DNA of 16,260 nucleotides from Chloroflexota bacterium (GCA_022561355.1 JADFRJ010000026.1:1-16260), one strand, 5' to 3'; shown: positions 1 to 7,206, counted from the first letter of the stretch. Notes: a model not told the origin generated them from the letters alone. Translations and numbers: made by a program.

Positions 1-1299
1 TTGGGCCTCGAAGATCCATGCTCTGAGATAACGCGCAGTGTAGAAGCCATCATCAAGGTCGGCCAGGTAGTCCTCGGAGCTATAGCGAACGCCGACGTGC
101 GTCGTGAGCAGGTCCGCGTAGCGCTTCCTGAATGCGCGCACGTCGTCACTCTCGTGCATCTCTAGCTCGTACAGCAGCTTCGCTGCGTAGCGCCGCAGGA
201 AGTACAGCTTGTGGAACCGCACCAGCCGGAGGTAGTCAGCCTGGTCTGTCATGCCAAGATGCTTCTTCAGCCACGGAGGGCTGTAGAGCAGATGCTCGAG
301 AACGAAGGCGAAGCCCTCTGTAACCGAGTTGTCGCCTTCGCCCTGAAACGCGTAGGGTTGGTCCTCCGCGATGTGAGCGAAGTGCTGCGCATGGCCCGCT
401 TCATGGAACAGGGCCCGGTAGTCGTCGTGGCCCCCATGAGGGCTGATGACGAGGTAGATCTCGCCGGGGATCCGCACAGGCGCACAAAACGCCCTAGGCG
501 ACTTATGCGGACGCTCTTCCGCGTCTACGATCACGCTGGGCTGGTTGTCGGCGTCTATGCCAAGCGCCCGAAGGGATGCCCTCAGCACCGGCAGCATGCG
601 CTCCCGCGGGAACAGGCCGTCGAACCGCGGAGAGCGAAACACGCGAAGCAGATCCGCGCGCTCGGCTTGAGCAGGGTCGACATCGATATCCCGCAGCTCT
701 CGATCGAGCGCCGCACGATAGGGCTGCTCAGTTTCCCAGAGGAAGCCTTCCATCATGCTCCGCAACCCCTGCAGATCTAACGCTCCGAGCGTGTCGCAGA
801 GAGCGACGTAGCTCTCGAAGCCAAGGTCACGAGTCTGTTTGTACAAGAAGTCCCAGCGCTGCTCTCGCAGCGCGTTCTGGGCAGCAGTGACTTCCAACCT
901 ACGACGATCGAGCTCTCGCCGTCGCGCGGGGTCCGCCTCGTTCGTCACGATCTGCTGAACAGACCGATACGGAATCCGCGAGTCTTCCCACTGCACGCAG
1001 TCCGCTGTTTCACGCGCCGCGATCTGTTCGGTCAGCTTCCTGGCAGCCCGCTCCAAGTAGCCTCCAACCACGAACTCTCGCAGGTTTCGCAGGCGCTGGT
1101 CCTTCGTCTTCGTCTTGAGGAGCTGGTCCGCAGTCTCTCTCTTGAAGAGCTTCGCATGCTTGCGAAAAATCGGCGCCAGGTCCAGGTCATCTTTGAGACC
1201 TGCATGGTTCAGGTAGTATTCGCGCGTGGTTGCGCTGCCAAACTTCGCCGCCTCTTCATCGATCCAGTCGAGCAGCTGTCTTGGGGTCTGTGCCGGCAC
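1..1299 (-). CDS. M3-like zinc metallopeptidase (gluzincin), C-terminus cut by the window edge
   Basis: This frame is open for 433 codons, from a GTG at 1297-1299 to the left edge of the window. An AAGGAGG ribosome-binding site at 1304-1310 lies 4 bases before the GTG and decides the start. Residues 299-303 read HEAGH, the zinc-binding HExxH, and Glu328 in NSVTEGFAF lies 29 residues after the first His. As recalled from the family, that is the spacing of the third zinc ligand in M3 oligopeptidases such as thimet oligopeptidase. The first 290 residues look mostly helical, as in M3-fold peptidases. There is no signal peptide, so a cytoplasmic peptidase that trims oligopeptides is likely. The visible part ends in DDGFYTARYLRAW, which resembles the region close to the end of the M3 catalytic domain, so probably only a few dozen residues are missing. 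An M32 carboxypeptidase or an uncharacterised HExxH family is possible. Metallopeptidase is sure; the subfamily is not. Confidence 0.85.
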   Translation of the reverse strand, partial: MPAQTPRQLLDWIDEEAAKFGSATTREYYLNHAGLKDDLDLAPIFRKHAKLFKRETADQLLKTKTKDQRLRNLREFVVGGYLERAARKLTEQIAARETADCVQWEDSRIPYRSVQQIVTNEADPARRRELDRRRLEVTAAQNALREQRWDFLYKQTRDLGFESYVALCDTLGALDLQGLRSMMEGFLWETEQPYRAALDRELRDIDVDPAQAERADLLRVFRSPRFDGLFPRERMLPVLRASLRALGIDADNQPSVIVDAEERPHKSPRAFCAPVRIPGEIYLVISPHGGHDDYRALFHEAGHAQHFAHIAEDQPYAFQGEGDNSVTEGFAFVLEHLLYSPPWLKKHLGMTDQADYLRLVRFHKLYFLRRYAAKLLYELEMHESDDVRAFRKRYADLLTTHVGVRYSSEDYLADLDDGFYTARYLRAWIFEAQ

Positions 1300-1453
1300 G
1301 TCGCCTCCTTGGTAACACGATGTTAGCGCCGGCATAGCCTAGCGGATCGCCCGGGTTGAGGGAACGACGATGCTGGTTTAGAAGCAACCGATCAGCAAGC
1401 GCTCACCCATTAGGCTTGTCCTTCCGCGAGCCCTCTGCCATGATGACGTCGCC

Positions 1454-1891
1454 GTGCGAATACAGGACTTCCTCAACCTCGTCTATGACGGGCTGCCGGG
1501 CCAGCTCTCCGCGGAGCTACGTAAGCACGATTGGCGCGTACGCTGGAGTCTGCTGCAGGTCTATTTCGAGAAGCCGGCCGTCCACTACGAAGTCTGGGTA
1601 CAGCGGAAGGCCCGCCGCATTGAGTTAGGTCTGCACTTTGAATGCGAACGCGAGGAGAGCTACCGCTGGGCAGAGGTGCTGGCGCCTCGCGCGATCGAGA
1701 TCCAGGCTCAGCTCGGGCAAAACGTCGAGCTTGAAGAGTGGACCAAGAGCTGGACTCGCCTGCACGAGACGTTGCATCTGGACGCGGACCTTAGCGAAGC
1801 GCTCGCGGCAGACGTCGCGCAGCGTCTAGCTCGGTACATCGAAGTGCTTGAACCGATCCTACAGGAAGAACGCGCGACGATCGCCGGCTAG
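1454..1891 (+). CDS. Conserved-looking protein of unknown function, 145 aa
   Basis: I do not recognise this protein with certainty. It starts at GTG 1454. No clear Shine-Dalgarno precedes it and no better in-frame start is visible just upstream, so the start is tentative. Residues about 40-65 form two likely beta strands (HYEVWVQRK, RIELGLHFE). A helix-rich half follows, ending in LARYIEVLEPILQEE. Strands carrying YE and ELGLHFE, then a helix and a pattern of Trp and Leu residues, loosely recall DUF4268-like small proteins; this is a guess at fold, not an assignment. There is no signal peptide or membrane segment, so it is probably cytoplasmic. It is divergent from the peptidase gene (154 bp apart) and convergent with the ROK kinase gene (52 bp apart). 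A weak promoter-like pair, TTGAGG at 1356-1361 and TAGAAG at 1379-1384 with 17 bp between, lies upstream. The amphipathic composition supports a real gene. Confidence 0.65.
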   Translation: MRIQDFLNLVYDGLPGQLSAELRKHDWRVRWSLLQVYFEKPAVHYEVWVQRKARRIELGLHFECEREESYRWAEVLAPRAIEIQAQLGQNVELEEWTKSWTRLHETLHLDADLSEALAADVAQRLARYIEVLEPILQEERATIAG

Positions 1892-1943
1892 GCCGAGGTT
1901 AGCTTCGGAATCAGGTTCGCCACGATAGGAGCCGGCCCTCAGG

Positions 1944-2909
1944 CTATGCCGGCTGACGGTCAGTGATGAGCGCCGCCGCACCCAATGCTCCGGAGCGGCC
2001 ACCAAGCTCGGCCGTGGTCATCGTCACGTCGTTCAGGATCTGCTCGAATCCACATTCGCGGGCCGCCGCGAACGCCGGGCCGAGATAGAGGTCACCCAGG
2101 CCCACCAAGCCGCCGCCCAGAATCAGCGCTTCCGGATTGAAGGTGTTCAGCAGTCCAACGAGGCCGAGCCCAAGATAGCGGCCAGCCCGCCGGATGATCT
2201 CCTCCGCGACCGCGTCGCCGCGCTCGGCAGCCTCGAGAACGATCTCGCCTGTGACGCCACGATCTCCGGCAATTCCTGCCATGGTCACGCTACGCCCGTC
2301 GGCGATCGCCTTCTGCGCCTCTCTCGCGATCGCAGTCCCAGACGCGAGCGCCTCCAGGCAACCTCGAGCGCCACAGTTGCACAACGCACCGTCCGGTTCG
2401 AGCACGAGGTGTCCTACTTCGCCGGCAGCCCCCGACGCGCCACGATAGATCCGTCCATCGATGATGATGCCGCCGCCGATGCCGGTGCCGAGCGTGACGT
2501 AGAGCACGTGCTGCTTGCCGCGAGCAGCGCCGAAGCGCATCTCGCCGTAAGCCGCCGCCGCCGCATCGTTTTCGAGTAGCGTCCGGATGCCAACCTTCTT
2601 ACGGACAAGCTCAACCAGCGGCACGTCGATCCAACCCAGATTGGGCGCCTCCGATATCAGCCCGCGCGCAGGGTCGCATGGCCCCGGCGTAGAGATACCC
2701 AGTCCCTCCACATCCGCGAATTCAAGGTCCGCGTGTTCGAGCGCCGCGCGAACGGATGCCACGATGCGTTCGACCACGGAGTCGACGCCGAGGGCGGCAT
2801 TGGTCGGGCGGCGGTCCTCACCGAGGACGTGTCCTTCCGAGTCGGCTACGAGCGAGTAGATCTTGGTGCCGCCCAGATCCACCCCGGCAGCGAGGCGTTG
2901 GTCCGACAT
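1944..2909 (-). CDS. ROK-family sugar kinase, probable glucokinase
   Basis: A 321-residue ROK kinase, close to the family length. The ATP-phosphate motif DLGGTK is at residues 11-16. The catalytic Asp115 lies in LLENDAAAAAYGE, with GTGIGGG at 141-147. The zinc site is made by His167 (EVGH) and the cysteines of CNCGARGC (Cys177, Cys179, Cys184). GGGLVG at 265-270 belongs to the second ATP-binding segment. It should phosphorylate glucose or a related hexose with ATP in the cytoplasm. ROK members also include N-acetylmannosamine and fructose kinases and repressors; there is no N-terminal HTH here, which excludes a repressor. The ATG start (2907-2909) overlaps the glgA TAA stop by one base (TAATG), so translational coupling to glgA is likely. 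Pairing with glycogen synthase favours glucose as substrate: the kinase would supply glucose-6-phosphate toward glycogen or capture glucose released from it. Substrate assignment is inference. Confidence 0.9.
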   Translation of the reverse strand: MSDQRLAAGVDLGGTKIYSLVADSEGHVLGEDRRPTNAALGVDSVVERIVASVRAALEHADLEFADVEGLGISTPGPCDPARGLISEAPNLGWIDVPLVELVRKKVGIRTLLENDAAAAAYGEMRFGAARGKQHVLYVTLGTGIGGGIIIDGRIYRGASGAAGEVGHLVLEPDGALCNCGARGCLEALASGTAIAREAQKAIADGRSVTMAGIAGDRGVTGEIVLEAAERGDAVAEEIIRRAGRYLGLGLVGLLNTFNPEALILGGGLVGLGDLYLGPAFAAARECGFEQILNDVTMTTAELGGRSGALGAAALITDRQPA

Positions 2910-4300
2910 TACCGTTTCACCTCTGCGGATCGTTTCTCACTCAAGGCGATGGCCTCGCTATACACATCTCTATATGCGGCGGCCGTGGATGCCCAGGAGA
3001 ACTCCTGCCGCATCGCACGCTGCTGCAACCGGCGCCAGGAATCCCGATCGCCATAGACATCCAGCGCGCTATCTACCGCCATGCGCGTGGCCGTAGCTGT
3101 AGCTTCGTCGAAGATGAAGCCTGTACCGATATCTCGGCTCGCATCGTACTGAGAGACCGAATCTGCCAGCCCTCCAGTTCTACGAACGACCGGAATCGCC
3201 CCGTAACGCATCGCGATCATCTGCCCTACTCCACAAGGCTCGTATCGGGAGGGCATGAGGAAGATGTCGCAACCGCCGTAGATGAGCTGGCCGAGCGCCT
3301 CGTCGTAGCCGATCCGGACAGCGACCTGATCCGGGTGACGCCGCTCCAGCTCCTTGGCGTGCCCCTCATTCTCCTCGTCCCCTTGGCCGAGTATGACGAC
3401 CTGGGCTGCGCGATGTTGCATCACGGCGTCGAGCGCGCCGGCAGCAATGTCGATTCCCTTTTGCCAAAAGAGACGCGACACCATTCCGACCAGCGGAACA
3501 TCCTGATCGATTGGCAACCCGACCTCGTTTTGCAGCGCGGCCTTGTTCTGGGCGCGCCGGTCTAGCGTTTCGACAGTGTAATTCACGGCCAGCGAACCAT
3601 CAGTCTCTGGATCGAACAGCTCGCCGTCGAGTCCGTTCAAGATGCCATTAAAGGAGCTTCCCATACTGCGCAAGAACTCTCCGATACTCTCATCGTGAGA
3701 CCCGTCGAGTATTTCATGAGCATACGTTGGGCTGACGGTCGTAACCACGTCCGAGTTCGCGATAGCAAGCGCCATTGCGTTCGAGAAGTGTCCCACTGCT
3801 GCCAAGTCGTGGCTGGCAAAGCCGCCGTCGTAGGGACCGGTGAACGCCAAGTTGTGGATTGTCGTGACCCTGCCAGATTGCGCCCAGGCGTGGCCCTTGA
3901 GCAGGTGGGCTGTGAGAAAGCCAGGATGCCAGTCGTTCACATGGAGAACGTCTGGATGCCACTCCAGCAGATCTGCGCCTGCGACCAACTCACTGCTGAA
4001 GACGAGGAAGCGCTCCAGATCATCGTCGTAGCCGTACACGTTGTCCCTGCCAAACGAGGGCTTGTGCTCCACTAGATACACCGGCACGCCATGAACGCTC
4101 GTACGCCATATCTCACCGGTGCCGGCGTCGCCGAGTTTCTGAGCCTCGGTCTCGATGGAGGAGTAGTACGGAAGTGCGACACGCACGTCGAGTCCCATCT
4201 CCCGCAACGCTCTCGGCAACGCTCCGCCGACGTCGGCAAGGCCACCGATCTTGATCAACGGCGCCATTTCGGCGATGACGAAGAGTATGCTGGCGGCCAC
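2909..4300 (-). CDS. glgA: Glycogen synthase, GT5 family
   Basis: A 463-residue GT-B glycosyltransferase of family GT5, near the usual 470-480. It transfers glucose from ADP-glucose (or UDP-glucose) to the non-reducing end of an alpha-1,4-glucan. The N-terminal KIGGLADVGGALP (residues 17-29) binds the nucleotide sugar. HVNDWH is at 120-125, TVSPTYA at 188-194 and NGLD at 222-225. In the C-terminal lobe, SRLFWQKG is at 274-281 and SRYEPCGVGQ at 351-360 carries the conserved Glu354. RRTGGLADSV follows at 373-382. The start is GTG at 4298-4300; no other in-frame start lies just upstream and its Shine-Dalgarno is weak. The gene begins only 31 bp after the groEL terminator hairpin, so its own promoter must lie inside that hairpin region or the groEL 3' end, or expression depends on read-through. 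It is coupled to the downstream ROK kinase gene. Confidence 0.96.
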   Translation of the reverse strand: MAASILFVIAEMAPLIKIGGLADVGGALPRALREMGLDVRVALPYYSSIETEAQKLGDAGTGEIWRTSVHGVPVYLVEHKPSFGRDNVYGYDDDLERFLVFSSELVAGADLLEWHPDVLHVNDWHPGFLTAHLLKGHAWAQSGRVTTIHNLAFTGPYDGGFASHDLAAVGHFSNAMALAIANSDVVTTVSPTYAHEILDGSHDESIGEFLRSMGSSFNGILNGLDGELFDPETDGSLAVNYTVETLDRRAQNKAALQNEVGLPIDQDVPLVGMVSRLFWQKGIDIAAGALDAVMQHRAAQVVILGQGDEENEGHAKELERRHPDQVAVRIGYDEALGQLIYGGCDIFLMPSRYEPCGVGQMIAMRYGAIPVVRRTGGLADSVSQYDASRDIGTGFIFDEATATATRMAVDSALDVYGDRDSWRRLQQRAMRQEFSWASTAAAYRDVYSEAIALSEKRSAEVKR

Positions 4301-4327
4301 AACCGAAGCATAGCAGTTGGCTGGGAG

Positions 4328-4361
4328 ACAAAAGAGCCGGCGTCCGCGGACGCCGGCTCTT
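4328..4361 (-). terminator. Intrinsic terminator of groEL
   Basis: Positions 4332-4361 are a perfect 30-base inverted repeat beginning AAGAGCCGGCGTCC, with CCGCGG at its centre. On the minus strand the stem runs into TTTTGTCT, a short U-rich tail. It lies 19 bases past the groEL stop and 31 bases before the glgA start. It should end groEL transcription and insulate glgA from heat-shock induction. Confidence 0.85.
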
Positions 4362-4380
4362 GATGTTCTTCGTTGCGAAG

Positions 4381-6021
4381 CTACATAGGTGGCATGTCAG
4401 GCATGCCACCGCCCATGCCGCCCGGCGGCATGGCAGGCATCGCGTTCTTCGGTTCCGGAACGTCCGTCACGAGACAGTTCGTCGTCAGGACCATGCCAGC
4501 AATGCTGACCGCATTCTCTAGCGCCGACCGAGTCACCTTGAGTGGGTCGATGATGCCGCGCGCTTGCATATTGCCGAACACGTCATCGTCAGCGTCATAG
4601 CCCTCACCCTTCTTCAGCTCCTTCACGTGCTGCAAGATAACGGAGCCATCCTTACCAGCGTTTTCGGCGATCCGGCGCAACGGCTCCTCCAATCCGCGTC
4701 CCAAGATGGCGACACCGGTCGCTTCGTCACCATCCAAGTCCAGTTTGTCGATGGCGCTGATCGCATTGATGTACGCTACGCCGCCGCCAGCAACGATTCC
4801 CTCTTCGACAGCGGCCCGGGTCGCCGAAAGGGCGTCTTCCACTCGGTGCTTCTTCTCCTTGAGTTCGACCTCGGTGGCCGCGCCGACTGAGATCACGGCC
4901 ACGCTTCCGGCGATCTTGCCCAAGCGCTCCTCTAGCTTCTCCCGGTCCCAATCAGAGGTGGTCGCTTCGAGGGCGCTCTTGATCTGGTTCACACGCGCTT
5001 CGATAGCGGACTTCTTTCCCTTGCCCTCGATGATCGTGGTGTCCTCTTTGCTGACCACCACGCGACGCGCCCGGCCCATGTCCGCGACCTGCACGGATTC
5101 AAAGTTGCGGCCGAGGTCTTCGCTGATCACGGTGGCACCGACAAGCGCCGCGATGTCACCCAGGTTCTCCTTGCGACGGTCGCCAAACCCTGGCGCCTTC
5201 ACGGCGACTACGTTGATGGTACCCCGCAGCTTGTTGACCGCGAGCGTTGCCAGCGCTTCGCCGTCGCAGTCCTCGCAAATGATGACGAGGTTCTTGCTCA
5301 CCTGCAACACACGCTCCAGCCACGGCACGATGTCGTTCACGTTGGAGAGCTTCTTCTCGACGATCAGGATATATGGGTCTTCGATGTCCGCTTCCATCTT
5401 CTCGGCGTTCGTCACGAAGTACGGGCTGATGTACCCCCGGTCGAAGGCCATGCCTTCAACGAATTCCGTGTCGGTCTCGATGCCCTTGGACTCCTCGACC
5501 GTGATGACGCCGTCTTTGCCGACCTTCTCCATCACCTCGCCAATCAGCTCGCCGATCTCCGTGTCAGCGGCAGAGATAGCCGCGACCTGGGCCATGCGCT
5601 CACGCGTTGTCACCTTGGAAGCGTCCTTCTGGAGCTGCGTGATGACGGCCGCCATACCCTTTTCGATGCCTCGCTTGAGAGCCATCGGGTTCGCGCCAGC
5701 GGTGACGTTTTTCAGGCCTTCTTGAACGATGGCTTGGCCGAGCACGGTAGCCGTGGTGGTGCCGTCGCCCGCGACGTCGTTGGTCTTGGACGCGATCTCC
5801 TTCGCGAGCTGCGCACCGATATTCTCGAACGAGCGTTCAAGGTCGATATCCTTGGCGATGGTGACCCCATCGTTCGTGATCGTTGGCGTTCCAAACTGCT
5901 TGTCGAGCACCACGTTGCGGCCCTTGGGCCCAAGTGTGATCTTGACAGCATCCGCAAGCGCGTCAATGCCATCCTTGAGAGCCCTGCGCGCCTCTTCATC
6001 GAATAAAAGCTGCTTTGCCAT
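4381..6021 (-). CDS. groEL: Chaperonin GroEL (60 kDa, group I)
   Basis: A 546-residue chaperonin subunit starting MAKQLLFDEEARR. An ATG further upstream in frame would add 39 residues, but it runs back over the promoter and CIRCE element and the added residues do not look like GroEL; the GGAGAGGTGG ribosome-binding site just before 6021 supports the shorter start. Conserved features include ITLGPKGRNVVLD (28-40), NDGVTIAKDI (50-59), the ATPase segment GDGTTTATV beginning at 85, and VAGGGVAYINA near 410. The C-terminus is a flexible Met/Gly/Pro tail (PPGGMGGGMPDMPPM) in place of the usual GGM repeats. It forms the 14-mer that folds proteins with GroES and ATP in the cytoplasm. No groES lies next to it in this window, so the co-chaperonin must be elsewhere, possibly with another groEL copy. 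A CIRCE-like element over the predicted transcription start indicates HrcA control, and a strong terminator follows. Confidence 0.98.
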   Translation of the reverse strand: MAKQLLFDEEARRALKDGIDALADAVKITLGPKGRNVVLDKQFGTPTITNDGVTIAKDIDLERSFENIGAQLAKEIASKTNDVAGDGTTTATVLGQAIVQEGLKNVTAGANPMALKRGIEKGMAAVITQLQKDASKVTTRERMAQVAAISAADTEIGELIGEVMEKVGKDGVITVEESKGIETDTEFVEGMAFDRGYISPYFVTNAEKMEADIEDPYILIVEKKLSNVNDIVPWLERVLQVSKNLVIICEDCDGEALATLAVNKLRGTINVVAVKAPGFGDRRKENLGDIAALVGATVISEDLGRNFESVQVADMGRARRVVVSKEDTTIIEGKGKKSAIEARVNQIKSALEATTSDWDREKLEERLGKIAGSVAVISVGAATEVELKEKKHRVEDALSATRAAVEEGIVAGGGVAYINAISAIDKLDLDGDEATGVAILGRGLEEPLRRIAENAGKDGSVILQHVKELKKGEGYDADDDVFGNMQARGIIDPLKVTRSALENAVSIAGMVLTTNCLVTDVPEPKNAMPAMPPGGMGGGMPDMPPM

Positions 6022-6062
6022 TTGTCCACCTCTCCCTAGAACTGATCCGCGAAAAAAGAGAA

Positions 6063-6089
6063 TTCGCACGCTGAATCTTGGCGTGCAAG
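6063..6089. promoter_or_regulatory. CIRCE-like inverted repeat (HrcA operator)
   Basis: Read on the minus strand, the arms are CTTGCACGC and GCGTGCGAA separated by exactly 9 bases. The known CIRCE consensus is TTAGCACTC-N9-GAGTGCTAA. Left and right arms each match 6-7 of 9 positions, and the two arms are complementary at 7 of 9. The site lies 42-68 bases upstream of the groEL start and covers the predicted start of transcription, the usual place for CIRCE. HrcA itself is not in the window. Confidence 0.8.
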
Positions 6090-6093
6090 AGTA

Positions 6094-6122
6094 GTTGTAC
6101 CCAACGCTTATGTCAGGGGCAA
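6094..6122 (-). promoter_or_regulatory. Sigma-70-like groEL promoter
   Basis: On the minus strand, TTGCCC (6117-6122) and TACAAC (6094-6099) are separated by 17 bases. Each matches 4 of 6 consensus positions. Transcription would begin near 6087, inside the CIRCE-like repeat, giving a leader of about 66 bases. The match is modest, but its spacing and its position relative to CIRCE support it. Confidence 0.55.
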
Positions 6123-6127
6123 GGGGA

Positions 6128-6238
6128 TCAGCAAGCACGAACCGTGGCGGCCGCGGTGGAGGGTCCCGTCAATAATCCGTACAGCACGAACGCGACGCCT
6201 ACAGCCAAGGATGTGAGAAGCTCCCCGCCGAAGCCCAT
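6128..6238 (-). CDS. Possible 36-residue single-pass membrane peptide
   Basis: An ATG at 6236-6238 opens a 37-codon frame ending in TGA at 6128. The peptide begins MGFGGELL, has an uninterrupted hydrophobic stretch (LLTSLAVGVAFVLYGLLTG, residues 7-25) able to span a membrane, and ends in TVRAC. About 70 % of third positions are G or C by hand count, like neighbouring genes. A weak GTGGGA precedes the ATG, inside a small hairpin (6241-6254). The stop lies just before the groEL -35 box, so the frame fills the gap between groEL and the unknown 260-residue gene. A chance frame cannot be excluded at this length, and I know no family for it. Confidence 0.3.
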   Translation of the reverse strand: MGFGGELLTSLAVGVAFVLYGLLTGPSTAAATVRAC

Positions 6239-6240
6239 GT

Positions 6241-6262
6241 CCCACGATTGTGGGTTTCTTCT
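6241..6262 (+). terminator. Terminator-like hairpin read on the plus strand
   Basis: CCCAC-GATT-GTGGG at 6241-6254 is followed by TTTCTTCT on the plus strand, the layout of a small intrinsic terminator. No plus-strand gene lies upstream; groEL and its promoter are on the other strand. It may be a chance hairpin, the end of an antisense transcript, or, read on the minus strand, a hairpin covering the start region of the possible small peptide. Confidence 0.3.
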
Positions 6263-6313
6263 AGCGGTTTGTGCGGTCTAGCCGTTCGCGTCGTGGCTTT
6301 GCAAGAGATGAGC

Positions 6314-7096
6314 CTAGCGGCTCGCAAGACCGGGAAATTGCGCCGGATTCACTTTGAGAATCGCGGCATAGCGGCCAGCGTTGACAAGATGGCGCTCTTC
6401 GCCCGTTTCGCGGTAGGTGTTGATACTATCGAGCATGCTATCCGCGATGAGGTTCATGTCGAAGCCCATGATGTAACGCTCGCTCATCTCGTTCAGCGCA
6501 TCGAGGTAGACCTCGAAGTACGAGGATAGCTTCGCAAGAGTGTCGCGCTGGTCCGTGTCTTCCGCTAGGCGGTGTTCCGCGGCCATTCGGTAGAAGCGCT
6601 TGCCCGTCGCTACATAGTACGCGCGGTCGACGAACACCACGGAGCCGGCCCGTCCACCTCGCGCACGCTTGTTCAGCGCCTCTGGGAACACACCCGAGAG
6701 GAAGAGAGACCTGTCGCCGTACTTGCGAAACGCCTCGGACAGGTTCTGAAAGCGCTTCAACCGCACCATCTCCTGGAGCAGATCTGGGAGGGAGCAGACG
6801 CTAAGCGCGCCGTCGTCTGACTCCAGAAACAAGTCGCCGGTGGAGAGGTAACGATCAAGCAGTTGGCCGAGATACGCCACGACTGCCGCATCCGTACTGG
6901 AACGCTCGACGTAGAGAACCTTGATCACGAAGAGGTCGAACAGTGTGTGAGTGGGGACCGTCGTGATCTCGCCGATGTCGTGATAGAAGACGTTGATCAG
7001 TTCATCAACGCGGCGCGAGAACCTGCGGTTGGCGACGTTCGTGCCGTCATGCTCGGAGATAAGGAGCTTCAGGTCCTGAACTGCGGTTTCAAGCAT
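6314..7096 (-). CDS. Protein of unknown function, 260 aa
   Basis: I do not recognise this protein. The start is the ATG at 7094-7096, giving MLETAVQDLKLLI; a GGAGGG ribosome-binding site 5 bases upstream decides it over the GTG at 7115-7117, seven codons earlier. The protein appears all-helical and soluble, with no signal peptide or long hydrophobic segment. Features include DLFVIKVLYVER around residues 54-65, a Gly/Arg patch KRARGGRAGS near 142-151, a strand-like VVFVDRAYYVATGKRFYR next to it, and a long helical C-terminal part including LSSYFEVYLDALNEMSERYI. The ending VNPAQFPGLASR looks like a natural terminus. It lies between citrate synthase and groEL on the same strand, 110 bp after gltA, with an 8-bp hairpin just ahead of its ribosome-binding site. 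Its length, strong ribosome-binding site and compositional regularity make it a real gene; function is unknown. Confidence 0.8.
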   Translation of the reverse strand: MLETAVQDLKLLISEHDGTNVANRRFSRRVDELINVFYHDIGEITTVPTHTLFDLFVIKVLYVERSSTDAAVVAYLGQLLDRYLSTGDLFLESDDGALSVCSLPDLLQEMVRLKRFQNLSEAFRKYGDRSLFLSGVFPEALNKRARGGRAGSVVFVDRAYYVATGKRFYRMAAEHRLAEDTDQRDTLAKLSSYFEVYLDALNEMSERYIMGFDMNLIADSMLDSINTYRETGEERHLVNAGRYAAILKVNPAQFPGLASR

Positions 7097-7108
7097 CGAT
7101 ACCCTCCG

Positions 7109-7128
7109 CAGGCACACCTATGTGCCTG
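7109..7128 (-). promoter_or_regulatory. Hairpin just upstream of the unknown gene's ribosome-binding site
   Basis: CAGGCACA-TAGG-TGTGCCTG on the minus strand is a perfect 8-bp stem with a 4-base loop. It ends 2 bases before the GGAGGG ribosome-binding site of the gene starting at 7096. It is not followed by a U tract, so it is more likely a leader structure or an operator than a terminator for gltA. Confidence 0.45.
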
Positions 7129-7206
7129 AAAGCGTACCAGATGTTCGGTATTGGGAGGCCGCTACGAGATGAGGGAAAACGCCAACGCCCGGCGACAGAA
7201 CCGAGC

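Noticed and set aside
211..780. 189-codon plus-strand open frame
   Set aside because: It is opposite the HExxH peptidase, whose frame is open for 433 codons with catalytic residues.
1290..1304. 15-base match (GTGCCGGCACGTCGC) shared with the region just upstream of gltA (8542-8556)
   Set aside because: At 1290 it overlaps the peptidase start codon and coding sequence; the palindromic GC-rich core makes chance similarity likely.
1356..1384. TTGAGG-N17-TAGAAG promoter for the 145-residue unknown gene
   Set aside because: Both boxes match only 4 of 6 positions; mentioned with the gene but too weak to annotate separately.
2756..3565. 269-codon plus-strand open frame
   Set aside because: It is antisense to glgA and the ROK kinase, both of which have intact catalytic motifs.
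4706..5725. 339-codon plus-strand open frame
   Set aside because: It lies wholly opposite groEL; its Ser/Thr/Pro-rich low-complexity product is typical of antisense frames in GC-rich genes.
6022..6138. N-terminal extension of groEL by 39 residues from an upstream start
   Set aside because: The extra segment overlaps the promoter and CIRCE element, is unlike GroEL, and the MAKQ start has its own ribosome-binding site.
7180..7194. Possible gltA terminator: CGCC/GGCG stem followed by TTTT on the minus strand
   Set aside because: A stem of only 4 bp with a 7-base loop is too weak to call without folding energies.
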